Shown here piece by piece: positions 7,879 to 16,554 of a stretch of DNA of 62,668 nt (position 1 is the first letter of the stretch; every line of letters starts with the position of its first letter). Source of the DNA: Anaerolineaceae bacterium (GTDB lineage Bacteria; Chloroflexota; Anaerolineae; JAAYZQ01); the NCBI GenBank assembly GCA_012514775.1, contig JAAYZQ010000049.1, forward strand, positions 1 to 62,668, written 5' to 3'. A model generated the notes under the pieces. The model did not search any database. It saw only the letters and a program-made list of their open reading frames with translations, and was not told where the DNA came from. The translations under genes and the position numbers were made by a program.

Positions 7879-9792
7879 ATGACAAGGCACTGGCTGACAG
7901 GACTGGCTCTCTGCATGCTGTTGCTGGGAGTAGCGACGCCAATAGCCGCCCAGGATGGCGCGGCTCTGCAGGATCGACCGGCGATGGAAGCCTTTTTTGA
8001 CGGCCTGATGGCGGCCCACCTCGAAGCGCACCACATTCCCGGCGCCGTCGTGGCCGTCGTGGCGGACGGCGAGACGGTTTTCACCAAGGGATACGGCTAC
8101 GCTGACGTGGAGAACCGGATCGCGCCCGATCCGGAAGGGACATTGTTCCGGCCCGGCTCCGTGGCCAAGCTCGTGACGTGGACCGCGGTCATGCAGCTCG
8201 TCGAAGCGGGCAAAATCGACCTGCACGCCGACGTGAGCCGATATCTCGACTTTGAGCTGCCCAGGCACTCGGAGCCCATCACGCTGGCCCACCTGCTGAC
8301 GCACACCGCGGGGTTCGAGGATCGCGTCCAGGCTCTGTTCGTCCTGGACGAGGGCGACCTGGTGTCACTGGAAGAATATGTCAAAAATACGCGGTTGGAC
8401 CGCGTATACCCACCCGGAGAGGTGGGCGCCTACTCGAACTATGGCGCGGCCCTGGCGGGCTACATCGTGCAGCGAGTCTCGGGCGAGCCCTTCGAGACGT
8501 ACGTGGAGCGGCACATTTTCGAGCCGCTGGGCATGGCGCGCAGCACCTTTCGCCAACCCCTGCCGCCACAGCTTGCCGGCGGCCTGGCCCAGGGATACGG
8601 TTATGCCCGGGGGGAGTTTGTGCCTGGCGAGTTCGAGTTGATCTCCGCCAGCGCCGCCGGCAGCATGAGCACCACAGCCGCCGACATGGCGCGGTTCATG
8701 ATCGGTCATCTGCAAGGCGGCCAGCCTGGCACGGCACGCATCCTGCAACCGGAGACGGCCGCCCGGATGCACACGACCCTTTGGTCGCCGGATCCGCGAG
8801 TGCCCGGCATGGGCTATGGCTTTATTCTCAACGAGCGCAACGGACGGCGCATCGCCCAACACGGCGGCTCCACCCTCCTGTTCCATAGCGGGCTCTATCT
8901 CTTTCCCGAAGACAACGCCGGGTTATTCGTCTCGTACAACAGCAGCGGCGGCGCCCTGGCACGCGAGGAACTGATGAACGCCTTTGTCGATCGCTACTTT
9001 CCGGCGCCTCCCCCGGCACCCGTCGAGCCGCCCGCCGATTTCTCCGCCCGAACGCAGGCGCTTGCAATAGCCGGCGAATATCACCCGGCGCGGGCCAACT
9101 TCTCGTCCATCGAGAAGCTCCTGACGCTGCTTCAAGCCGTCCCGCTGACCGTCGATCCCGACGGCTACCTGCTCGTGAGCCTGGGCCGGCCGGGCCAATA
9201 CGTGGAGGTCGAGCCGGGCCTGTACCGCCATCGTATCGAAGAGAACATGCTCATCGTTCAAACGGACGCCGAAGGCCGCGCAGAGACGATCATCCCTGCC
9301 GATGTGCCCGTAATGACCTTGCACAAGGCGCCGTTCTACACGACGCGTGGCTTTGCGGGCCTACTGGCCGGCGGCGGTCTCCTGCTGTTCCTACTGTCGC
9401 TCCTGGGCTGGGCTATGGCCCACGTCGCGCGCCGCGGCGCGAGGGCAGGAGAGCCTTCTTCGTTGGTGGCTCGGCTTGCGCGCTGGACCGCCGTGGCCTT
9501 GTTCGCCCTCGCCTTCCTGTTTGTTGCCCTGTTCGCCACGGCTCTCGCCATCGACCCGGCATACGGTGTGCCACCCATCCTCCTGGAGAGGGAGCCGGGG
9601 CTGGGAATCTTTCCGCTGGTGACGCTGCTCATGGCGGTGGCGGCCGGCGCCATGGGACTGCTGGCCCTGGCCGTGTGGCTGCGACGCGAATGGGGGTGGT
9701 TTGGCCGCCTCCACTATACCTTGCTGGCGCTGATCGCCCTGGGCTGGGTGTGGCTGCTCGTGTACTGGAACCTTCTGGGAGCGGTGCTTTAG
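7879..9792 (+). CDS. Secreted class C beta-lactamase-fold serine hydrolase with membrane C-terminus
   Basis: A 637-residue protein with a Sec signal peptide (LTGLALCMLLLGVATPIAAQ). The beta-lactamase/transpeptidase fold carries the serine motif S94-V-A-K97, the YxN motif Y185-S-N187 and the third motif H328-G-G. This set fits penicillin-binding-protein-like esterases and D-aminopeptidases better than true beta-lactamases. After a beta-rich linker domain, residues about 490-637 form four or five membrane spans. ATG 7879 sits behind AAGGAGG (7867-7873). It stands alone between terminators. Substrate is unknown; cell-wall peptides or small esters are possible. Confidence 0.9.
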   Translation: MTRHWLTGLALCMLLLGVATPIAAQDGAALQDRPAMEAFFDGLMAAHLEAHHIPGAVVAVVADGETVFTKGYGYADVENRIAPDPEGTLFRPGSVAKLVTWTAVMQLVEAGKIDLHADVSRYLDFELPRHSEPITLAHLLTHTAGFEDRVQALFVLDEGDLVSLEEYVKNTRLDRVYPPGEVGAYSNYGAALAGYIVQRVSGEPFETYVERHIFEPLGMARSTFRQPLPPQLAGGLAQGYGYARGEFVPGEFELISASAAGSMSTTAADMARFMIGHLQGGQPGTARILQPETAARMHTTLWSPDPRVPGMGYGFILNERNGRRIAQHGGSTLLFHSGLYLFPEDNAGLFVSYNSSGGALAREELMNAFVDRYFPAPPPAPVEPPADFSARTQALAIAGEYHPARANFSSIEKLLTLLQAVPLTVDPDGYLLVSLGRPGQYVEVEPGLYRHRIEENMLIVQTDAEGRAETIIPADVPVMTLHKAPFYTTRGFAGLLAGGGLLLFLLSLLGWAMAHVARRGARAGEPSSLVARLARWTAVALFALAFLFVALFATALAIDPAYGVPPILLEREPGLGIFPLVTLLMAVAAGAMGLLALAVWLRREWGWFGRLHYTLLALIALGWVWLLVYWNLLGAVL

Positions 9793-9802
9793 CGCAACGG
9801 TC

Positions 9803-9828
9803 GAGCCGGGCGCGGCGCCGCCCGGCTC
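9803..9828. terminator. GC-rich hairpin between convergent genes
   Basis: GAGCCGGGCG (9803-9812) pairs with CGCCCGGCTC (9819-9828) around a 6-nt loop. It lies between the convergent serine hydrolase and GH13 genes. There is no T-run on either side, so termination here is only likely. Confidence 0.5.
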
Positions 9829-9852
9829 CTGGGCTTGCCCGGCGCAGGATCC

Positions 9853-11733
9853 TCACAACGGCGATCCTGCGGCGGGTTCGCCCGGGGGCCAAGGCGTGCC
9901 GTCCGGCAGCGGGCGCAGCCAGCGCACGCCGTAGGGCGGCAGGGTCAGGGCCGGCCCGTCCTGGGCGGCAGGAACCACCTCGCCGCTCAGCAGATCCCGC
10001 CAGGCACCGGAGGTCTCACCCGCTGGCATCGACAGGCGAACCGTGAGCTCGCGATTGGCGACGTTGTGCAGGCAAATCACCCGGCTGCTATCGTCGGGCG
10101 AGGTGCGGAGCAGGGCAAAAACCGCGTCGCCAGCGTCGAGCACGCGCTGCCCGCCAAAGGGGTGAAAGGCCGGGTCGGAAGCGCGGGCTCGCAGCAAGCG
10201 GCGAAAAGCGTCCAGGACCAGGCGGCGCGGCGACCCAGGATCGGCCAGCTCCGCCTCCAGCCGCGCCCTGTCCAGCTTCTCGCGGTTGATGCTGCGGTTC
10301 TGGCCTGTCTGTGCCACTCCTTCCTGCCAGCTCCGCGAACCGAGCAGGCTATGGACATAGATGCCCGGCACGCCCGCCAGGGCCAGCAGGATGGCCTGGC
10401 TGGCGACAAAACGCGCGGCCTGCACCTCCTGCGGCTCTCCTCCGGCCGGATCCGACAACAGGTCAAAGAAGGAAATGTTGAGCTCGTACACGCTCTGGCT
10501 GCCATCGGGGTTGGCCCGCAGAGAGACCCGCCCGCCATGGGCCAGCGTCCTGTCCACCAGCGCCTGGATATCGGCCTCGTCCAGCAGCCCGCGTGCTGGC
10601 AGCAGCCCAATGCCGTCGTGGGAGGCCGCAAAGTTGAAAAAGGCGGCGCCTTTCGGAGGGTGGAGGGAGCCAACCCAGCGGGAAAGGGTGCGAGCGCTGC
10701 CCGTGCGCAGGCTGTGCGCCAGGAGCGGTGGCAGGGGAAACTGGTACACCAGTTGCGCCTCGTCAGTCCGGCCTTCGGCCGGCAGCGGTTGCCCGAAGTA
10801 AGAGACGTTGTCCTCGTGGGGCACGTTGGTCTCGGTGACGAGGACCACGTGGGGCGCCACGGCATCCAGCACGGCGCGCATGAGCTTGACGACGCGATGC
10901 GTCTCCTCCAGGTGAATGCAGGACGTGCCCGGCCGCTTCCACAGGTAGGCGATGGCATCCAGCCGGATCAACCCGGCTCCTTTTTCCACGTACAGGAGCA
11001 GGATCTCCAGCATCCTGAGCAACACGGGCGGATGGGCATAGTTGAGGTCGATCTGGTCGGCGCTGAAGGTGGTCCACAGGAGCCTGGGCCCGGCCGCCGT
11101 CTGCACGGGGGTCAGCAGGGGCAGCGCCCGGGGCCGCACCACCTGCGCCAGCCAGGGCAGGGGCGTATCCGGGTCGAGGGCGATGAACCAGTCCTCGTAC
11201 TCGGGGTCGCCGGCGCGGAACGCCTGGAACCAGGGGCTCTGCCGCGAGACGTGGTTGACCACGGCATCGACCATGAGCCGGAAGCTCCCGGCCAGGCGTT
11301 CCACGTCGCCCCACGAGCCCAGGGCCGGGTCGACGCGGGTATAGTCGATAACCGCGAAACCGTCGTCAGACGAGTAGGGGAAAAAGGGCAGCAGGTGCAG
11401 CCCCGAGACCGGGCGCCGCAGCGTCTCCACCAGGACCGAATACAGCGTCTCCAGGGGCGGAACGCCCGCCTCGCGGAACTGGTCGCCGTAGGCGATGAGG
11501 ATGGCGTCCCCCTGGTCCAGGGATGGACGGCCAGGCCGCGCAGAGGCCAGCCCCGGGTTCCGCCGCCGAAAGCCATCCAGCAGGGCAGCCAGGCGCCGCC
11601 AGGCCCGGTCGCCCTCCTCTGCGCCGTAGAGAAAGGCCAGGTGGTCGCGAATTCTGCCCTCCACCCCCCTTGGGATGCCGGCGGTCACGGCCTTCCCAGG
11701 GGTGGCGGGCCTGTCCTTCCGAGATCCGGTCAT
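9853..11733 (-). CDS. GH13 sugar phosphorylase (sucrose / glucosylglycerate phosphorylase type)
   Basis: A 626-residue GH13 family enzyme of the subfamily that contains sucrose, sucrose-6-phosphate and glucosylglycerate phosphorylases. Catalytic residues are visible: nucleophile D259 in GLIRLDAIAYLWK, acid/base E301 in VTETNVPHEDN, and the transition-state Asp D373 in AASHDGIG. The reaction would be reversible phosphorolysis of a glucoside to glucose 1-phosphate. ATG 11733 overlaps the upstream glycosyltransferase stop (ATGA), so the longer upstream reading frame is not used. As the last gene of the operon it probably breaks down a solute that the ABC importer brings in. Sucrose versus glucosylglycerate cannot be decided by eye. 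Confidence 0.88.
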   Translation of the reverse strand: MTGSRKDRPATPGKAVTAGIPRGVEGRIRDHLAFLYGAEEGDRAWRRLAALLDGFRRRNPGLASARPGRPSLDQGDAILIAYGDQFREAGVPPLETLYSVLVETLRRPVSGLHLLPFFPYSSDDGFAVIDYTRVDPALGSWGDVERLAGSFRLMVDAVVNHVSRQSPWFQAFRAGDPEYEDWFIALDPDTPLPWLAQVVRPRALPLLTPVQTAAGPRLLWTTFSADQIDLNYAHPPVLLRMLEILLLYVEKGAGLIRLDAIAYLWKRPGTSCIHLEETHRVVKLMRAVLDAVAPHVVLVTETNVPHEDNVSYFGQPLPAEGRTDEAQLVYQFPLPPLLAHSLRTGSARTLSRWVGSLHPPKGAAFFNFAASHDGIGLLPARGLLDEADIQALVDRTLAHGGRVSLRANPDGSQSVYELNISFFDLLSDPAGGEPQEVQAARFVASQAILLALAGVPGIYVHSLLGSRSWQEGVAQTGQNRSINREKLDRARLEAELADPGSPRRLVLDAFRRLLRARASDPAFHPFGGQRVLDAGDAVFALLRTSPDDSSRVICLHNVANRELTVRLSMPAGETSGAWRDLLSGEVVPAAQDGPALTLPPYGVRWLRPLPDGTPWPPGEPAAGSPL

Positions 11734-12977
11734 CGCCCCGGCCCATCTCCCAGCAGTCGCTCCAGGGCACGGGCCAGCACCTCGTAGGAAAAGTGCCGGC
11801 GGGCAAGCTCGTAATTGTACGCGGCCGCGTTCCTCCACCCTTCGCCGTCGTCCAGCAGCCGCCGCACCTCGGCCAGGGTGCTGCTTGTGATGCGGCCGTC
11901 GATCTCGACGAAACGAAAGCCAAGCGGGGCAATGTCGGCGGCATAGACCTCGTAGCGGTTGACGAGGAGGGGCTTGAGAAAATAGACCGCCTCCAGCAGG
12001 GCGTTGCCAAAGCCCTCGTAGAGGCTGGGATAGGTGACAAAATCGGCGTGGGGATAGACGTCCCACAGGGTGTAGCGCTTCTGCCCCTGCCGCACCGTGC
12101 GCCGGTCTTCGATCAGGTCGGCCAGGTGGCGGATTTCCAGGCCCAGGGATACGGCCAGGCGCTGGAGTCCCGCGTAGTAGTCCATGCCCTCGTCGCCTGC
12201 CGCGTGGCTTATGGCCAGCCGGACGCGCGGATCGCCCAGGCGATTCACCAGCTCCAACGCCAGCTCGATGCCCTTGCGGGGGACGATGCGCGTTGGCTGC
12301 AAGAACAGCAGGTCGCCGGGAGCCAGGCCGATGGCCTCGGGCAGGTCCCGGTTGTAGTCGTCAATACGCGGCGCGGGCGTCTCGTAGTCAAAGACGTTGG
12401 GCACCAGGTCGGCCTCTAGCCCACGAAAGCGTGCCAGGGCGCGGCGCGCCAGGCTGTTGATGGTGACGTGGCGCAGGGAGGGCAGATCCGGTGGAAAGCA
12501 CTCGTTCAACAGCTCCGGAATGCAGTTGACCTGGAAGCGCTCTCGTTCCCAGTAAAAGTCGTGGTGGTGACCCACGCTGGGGATGCCCGTCGCCCGGATG
12601 AGTCGCGTGAGGGCCAGCCCCAGCGCCAGGTGCATGGGGATGGCCAGAGCATTCTCCACGACGAGCACCTCCACGCCGGTTTCGCCCAGCCAGGCCCGCA
12701 GATGTTCCTCCAGGTAGGCCGCCCCCTCGTCCAGGCGCCGTTTCAGGTCAGCCTGCGCATCACGCCGGCCGAAGGCCATCTCGCCCACGGCCCTTGCTTC
12801 CGGGTGCTGAAAGTGCAGCTCGGGGATGAGGGTGGCATCGGGCGCGGCCTCCTCCACCTGCCCGGCGCACAGGTATACCTCGTGCCCCAGGCGGCGGGAC
12901 ACCTCGGCCCATTTCTTTGTCTCCAGCGACACGCCGTCGGTGCCTGCCAGGCGCGTTGCCACGAACCCGATCTTCAT
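11730..12977 (-). CDS. GT4 family glycosyltransferase
   Basis: A 415-residue GT-B fold enzyme. The N-terminus MKIGFVATRLAGTDGVSLETK carries the glycine loop before helix 1. The C-terminal half has the donor-site region FLQPTRIVPRKGIELALEL and the E-x7-E type motif YPSLYEGFGNALLEA. GT4 enzymes use nucleotide-sugar donors with retention. It lies 10 bp after the permease gene and overlaps the phosphorylase gene by four bases. The pairing of a glycosyltransferase with a sugar phosphorylase suggests that both act on the same small glycoside, one making and one splitting it. Confidence 0.88.
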   Translation of the reverse strand: MKIGFVATRLAGTDGVSLETKKWAEVSRRLGHEVYLCAGQVEEAAPDATLIPELHFQHPEARAVGEMAFGRRDAQADLKRRLDEGAAYLEEHLRAWLGETGVEVLVVENALAIPMHLALGLALTRLIRATGIPSVGHHHDFYWERERFQVNCIPELLNECFPPDLPSLRHVTINSLARRALARFRGLEADLVPNVFDYETPAPRIDDYNRDLPEAIGLAPGDLLFLQPTRIVPRKGIELALELVNRLGDPRVRLAISHAAGDEGMDYYAGLQRLAVSLGLEIRHLADLIEDRRTVRQGQKRYTLWDVYPHADFVTYPSLYEGFGNALLEAVYFLKPLLVNRYEVYAADIAPLGFRFVEIDGRITSSTLAEVRRLLDDGEGWRNAAAYNYELARRHFSYEVLARALERLLGDGPGR

Positions 12978-12987
12978 TCCGCCGGGC

Positions 12988-13914
12988 CTACCCCTTCACG
13001 CCGCCGGCAGCCAGCCCCTCGGTCAGAAAGCGCTCCAGGGCCAGAAAGAGGGTGACCACAGGGAGCGTCATGATGGTCGAGGCAGCCATGACGACGTGGG
13101 GCCGCGGCCGCGGATCGTTAAAGATGCGGTTGATGGCGATGGGCATGGTGAACATGTCCTTGTCGTTGAGAAAGACAAATGCGTACAGGTACTCGTTCCA
13201 GGCGATCATGAACGTATAGATAAAGACCGATACGAGCGCCGGTATGGCCAGCGGGATCGTGATGCGCCAGATGACCCCCATGCGCGTGCAGCCGTCGATG
13301 AGGCCCGCCTGCTCGATCTCGTCGGGGATCGTGCGAAAGTAGTTGGCCAGCATGTAGAGCGCTACGGGCAGGGTCTGGGCCAGGTAGGTAAGCATCAGGA
13401 CCGCCAGGTTGTCGCGCACATCAAAGCCCACCTGCGCCCCTATCTGCGACAGCATGGCGAACAGGGGAATGATGAGCAAGATCCCGGGAAACAGGTATAC
13501 CAGCAGGACGCCGTTGAGCATGGCATCGCGCCCCCGAAAGCGCAGCCGGGCCACGGCATAGGCGCCCAGGGTGGATAGGATCACGGCGATGAGGGCCGTG
13601 GGGATCGAGACCTTGATGGTGTTGACGATGTTGACGCCAAAACGCTGGTAGCTGGGATGGGCGGGATCGAACAGCTCGCGGTAGGCCTCCAGGCGTAGGG
13701 CGCCCGGCACATAGACCGGCTCCCGCCCTCCGATCTCGGCATAGGTCTTGAACGAGGAGCTGATCATCCAGTAGAAGGGAAACAGAATGCTGACCAGGAA
13801 AAAGGTTAGCACGATGGCAAACACGAGCTGGCGCAGGCTGAATCGCCGGGCCAGGTGTCCGAAGAGGTTCAGCCGGTCCTGCGACGCGGCCGGCCGGTTG
13901 CTTGTGCGATTCAT
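12988..13914 (-). CDS. Carbohydrate ABC transporter permease, MalG type
   Basis: A 308-residue protein with six membrane spans. Its EAA loop (DEIEQAGLIDGCTRMGVIWR) contacts the ATPase. The N-terminal QLVFAIVLTFFLVSILFPFYW and the cytoplasmic tail ending LAAGGVKG are characteristic of MalG-type permeases of the CUT1 family. It follows the MalF-type permease by 12 bp. No ATPase gene is present in the operon, so a shared MsmK/UgpC-type ATPase encoded elsewhere probably powers the importer. Confidence 0.93.
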   Translation of the reverse strand: MNRTSNRPAASQDRLNLFGHLARRFSLRQLVFAIVLTFFLVSILFPFYWMISSSFKTYAEIGGREPVYVPGALRLEAYRELFDPAHPSYQRFGVNIVNTIKVSIPTALIAVILSTLGAYAVARLRFRGRDAMLNGVLLVYLFPGILLIIPLFAMLSQIGAQVGFDVRDNLAVLMLTYLAQTLPVALYMLANYFRTIPDEIEQAGLIDGCTRMGVIWRITIPLAIPALVSVFIYTFMIAWNEYLYAFVFLNDKDMFTMPIAINRIFNDPRPRPHVVMAASTIMTLPVVTLFLALERFLTEGLAAGGVKG

Positions 13915-13926
13915 GGCGGCCCCCTC

Positions 13927-14889
13927 TCAGTCCTCTTCCCCGCGGCGCATGACCACGCCGATGTAGACGGCCAAAAAGACGATCAGGAGCAGCAGCAGGA
14001 TCATGGCGCTTGCCGCCCCCCGGCCAAAGTCGTTCAGACGGAAGCTGAACTGGTAGGTGAGCACCGGCAGGACGTTGGTGCCAAAGCCGCCGCCGGTGAG
14101 GAGCCAGATGTCGTCGAACTTGTTAAAGGTCCAGATGAGGCGCAGCAAGAAGATGGCCCCCAGGACGTAGCGCAGCTCGGGCAGGGTGATGAAGCGGAAT
14201 TTGGCCAGCTCGCCCGCGCCGTCCACCTCGGCCGCCTCGTACAGCGTCTGGTCCAGGGCCTGCAGCCGGGCGAGGATCATGAGCATGGCAAAGGGAAAGT
14301 AGCGCCACGCGGCAAAGATGATGACCAGCGCCAGGGCCAGCCCCCGCTCCGACAGGTACGCCCGGGGCAAATCCAGCAGCCCCAGGCCGATGAGGATATC
14401 GTTGAGCACACCCGAAGGGCGCGGATCGAGGAGCCAGCGCCAGACAAAGGCGACGCTGACCACCGGAGCGACGTAGGGGAACAGGAAGATGGCCCGCGCC
14501 GCGCCACGAGCCACGAAGCGGCGGTTGAGCACCAGGGCGGCCACGAGGCCCACCAGGATGGTCAGGACCGTGGACAGGAAAGAGTAGACGACGCTTGTCA
14601 CCGCCGCCCCCCAATTCTGCAGCCCCTGGAACTTGAAGGCAAAGTCGTCGATGACGCGGCGGTAATTGTCCAGGCCTACATACTCGGCCTCAAAGACATT
14701 GCGCAACTGTCCCAGGCCCACGTCGTGAAAGCTGATCCACACGGAAAAGATCGCGGGGAACAGCACGATGCCAAAGACAATGAGCACCGTAGGCAGGATG
14801 AGGAGCCAGGCCAGGCGCGCCTCTCGCGCCTGAAGGGAGTGCCAGCGCAGGCGCGAGGCCAGGTTCAGCGGCGTAGCCGGAGCGGCCAT
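13927..14889 (-). CDS. Carbohydrate ABC transporter permease, MalF type
   Basis: A 320-residue, six-span CUT1 permease. The EAA loop reads YEAAEVDGAGELAKFRFITL. The first span (ARLAWLLILPTVLIVFGIVL) and the following VWISFHDVGLGQL region are typical. ATG 14889 lies behind AAAGGAGG. A GC-rich hairpin separates it from the binding-protein gene upstream. Confidence 0.93.
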   Translation of the reverse strand: MAAPATPLNLASRLRWHSLQAREARLAWLLILPTVLIVFGIVLFPAIFSVWISFHDVGLGQLRNVFEAEYVGLDNYRRVIDDFAFKFQGLQNWGAAVTSVVYSFLSTVLTILVGLVAALVLNRRFVARGAARAIFLFPYVAPVVSVAFVWRWLLDPRPSGVLNDILIGLGLLDLPRAYLSERGLALALVIIFAAWRYFPFAMLMILARLQALDQTLYEAAEVDGAGELAKFRFITLPELRYVLGAIFLLRLIWTFNKFDDIWLLTGGGFGTNVLPVLTYQFSFRLNDFGRGAASAMILLLLLIVFLAVYIGVVMRRGEED

Positions 14890-14934
14890 CTAGTCGCCTC
14901 CTTTCCGGCCGGGGTAGGCCGGCGGGTCGCCGGG

Positions 14935-14974
14935 CCGGCGGTGGGCCAGGCCGGGGGCCCTTTCCCACCGCCGG
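14935..14974 (-). terminator. Intercistronic hairpin after the binding-protein gene
   Basis: CCGGCGGTGGG (14935-14945) pairs perfectly with CCCACCGCCGG (14964-14974). There is no T-run. Such hairpins after binding-protein genes usually protect the upstream mRNA or cause partial termination, which raises binding protein over permease. Confidence 0.55.
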
Positions 14975-14997
14975 GGACCGGTGTCAACGCACGAACC

Positions 14998-16440
14998 TCA
15001 CTGCCGATCGGCCAGGAGGGCTTCGACCTGTTCCTGGAGCCACTCGGCCCCGGTTTCAGGCGTCATGGTGCCCTCCAGGGCAATGTTGCTGATAACCTGC
15101 GAGATGAGCAGGCGGCCCTCGATGTCGCCAACCACTGCCTGCTCCGTGGCGTCATAGTCGGGCCGGAAGAGCCAGCGCTGCATCGTCTCGTATCCGTTGG
15201 CGACCTGCCCAAGCGTCTCCTCGGAATAGGATTCAAAGTAGGGGCTGAGGCCCATCCAACCATCGATGGCGCTTTGGAGCACGGGTACCTTGCCAAAAGG
15301 CGCCAGGGCCAGCACGTCCTGGTAGTTCTGGCCGGTGAGGAACCACTGGATCACGTCCACGGCCTGCGGGTCGGCACCCACCGGGATAGCGAGGGTAACC
15401 AACTGGCCGTAGGACGCCGCGCCATTGGGACCTTCCATCATCGGCGCAAAGCCGGTCTTGAGCGCCAGATCCTCCACGGCGATCTGGATGTTGCCACCGC
15501 CCTCCAGGCCCGAGCCCTCGACCAGGTCGTCCATAATGTAGGTGCTGTAGAACATCATCCCCGACTGGTCGAGCTGGTACGACTCGCGGGCACCAAGCCA
15601 ATATTGGGGACCGGGCATGGCGCACCGCTGCAGCCCGGCGTAAAAGCGCAGCGCCTCGACCATCTCGGGCGTGTTCATCGTCACGTTCCCGGCCTCATCG
15701 AAAGGCCAGGCGTTGTTGGACATGGCCACCTGCTCAAAGACCTGGTGGGGATAGTTCTGCCCCGGATCGGTGCCAAGCCCGAGGGCATAGAGCAGATTGC
15801 CCGTGCCGGGCAGCGCGTCGCAGGCGGCATCGATGGCCTCCCAGCTTATGGGCGGCTCCAGGCCTGCCTCGTCGAACAGGTCGGCCCGGTACCACAAGGC
15901 CTGGACCCAGCCGTCAAAGGGCACGGCTGCATAATTGCCCGTCTCCGGGTTGGTCACCATCTCCAGGGGGCCACTTCGGAAGTCGTCCTCTCCCACGGCC
16001 TGGATGACCGCCTGGGCCGCCTCCTCGTCCAGGATACCGTCGGCGGCAAAGGCTGCGACACGCTCCACACCCATGCGGATAATGTCCGGCGGGCGGTTGG
16101 CGGCCAGTGCCGTCGCCATGCGCTGGCTCACGCCGGCCTCCTCGATGGGCACGATGCGGATCTCGACTTCGGGATGCTCGGCCATGTAGCGGGCCGCCAC
16201 CTCCTCGTAGACGTCCACTCGCTCTTCTTCGTTGTCCGTCGTCCAAAACTCGATTACGGCCTCACTTGCTCTGTCGACCTCGACGGTGACGACGACTTCC
16301 TTCTCGACCTCTACCGTCTCGACGACGGTTTTCTCTACCTCGACCGTTTGGACCACGGTCTCCGGGGCAGGCGTTGCGCCGCAGGCTGCCAGCGCCGTTG
16401 CCAGCAAGATCAAGATCAGGCTGACCGAAATTGTCCTCAT
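14998..16440 (-). CDS. Carbohydrate ABC transporter substrate-binding lipoprotein
   Basis: A 480-residue extracytoplasmic lipoprotein. The signal peptide ends in a lipobox, LAAC, with Cys at about residue 19. It is followed by a Val/Glu/Lys/Thr linker repeating VEVEK- and TVE-type units, a style common in Chloroflexota binding proteins. The mature domain is a family 1 (MalE-like) periplasmic-binding fold: EFWTTDNEEERVDVYEEVA at the start, then PPDIIRMG and AVPFDGWVQALWYRADLF. It should deliver a sugar or glycoside to the two downstream permeases. ATG 16440 follows GGAGGAGGG. It lies 114 bp after lacI, with no LacI operator in the gap, so it may be read from the lacI promoter. Confidence 0.92.
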   Translation of the reverse strand: MRTISVSLILILLATALAACGATPAPETVVQTVEVEKTVVETVEVEKEVVVTVEVDRASEAVIEFWTTDNEEERVDVYEEVAARYMAEHPEVEIRIVPIEEAGVSQRMATALAANRPPDIIRMGVERVAAFAADGILDEEAAQAVIQAVGEDDFRSGPLEMVTNPETGNYAAVPFDGWVQALWYRADLFDEAGLEPPISWEAIDAACDALPGTGNLLYALGLGTDPGQNYPHQVFEQVAMSNNAWPFDEAGNVTMNTPEMVEALRFYAGLQRCAMPGPQYWLGARESYQLDQSGMMFYSTYIMDDLVEGSGLEGGGNIQIAVEDLALKTGFAPMMEGPNGAASYGQLVTLAIPVGADPQAVDVIQWFLTGQNYQDVLALAPFGKVPVLQSAIDGWMGLSPYFESYSEETLGQVANGYETMQRWLFRPDYDATEQAVVGDIEGRLLISQVISNIALEGTMTPETGAEWLQEQVEALLADRQ

Positions 16441-16554
16441 GGAACCCTCCTCCTGTTACATAAAAGCTATCACTGGCTCGACGGAGCATCAAAGGTCTCC
16501 CAGTGCAATGCGCCCGTCTGCGCGATTGCTCCCCTGGCCCATTCTGACAGCCGA

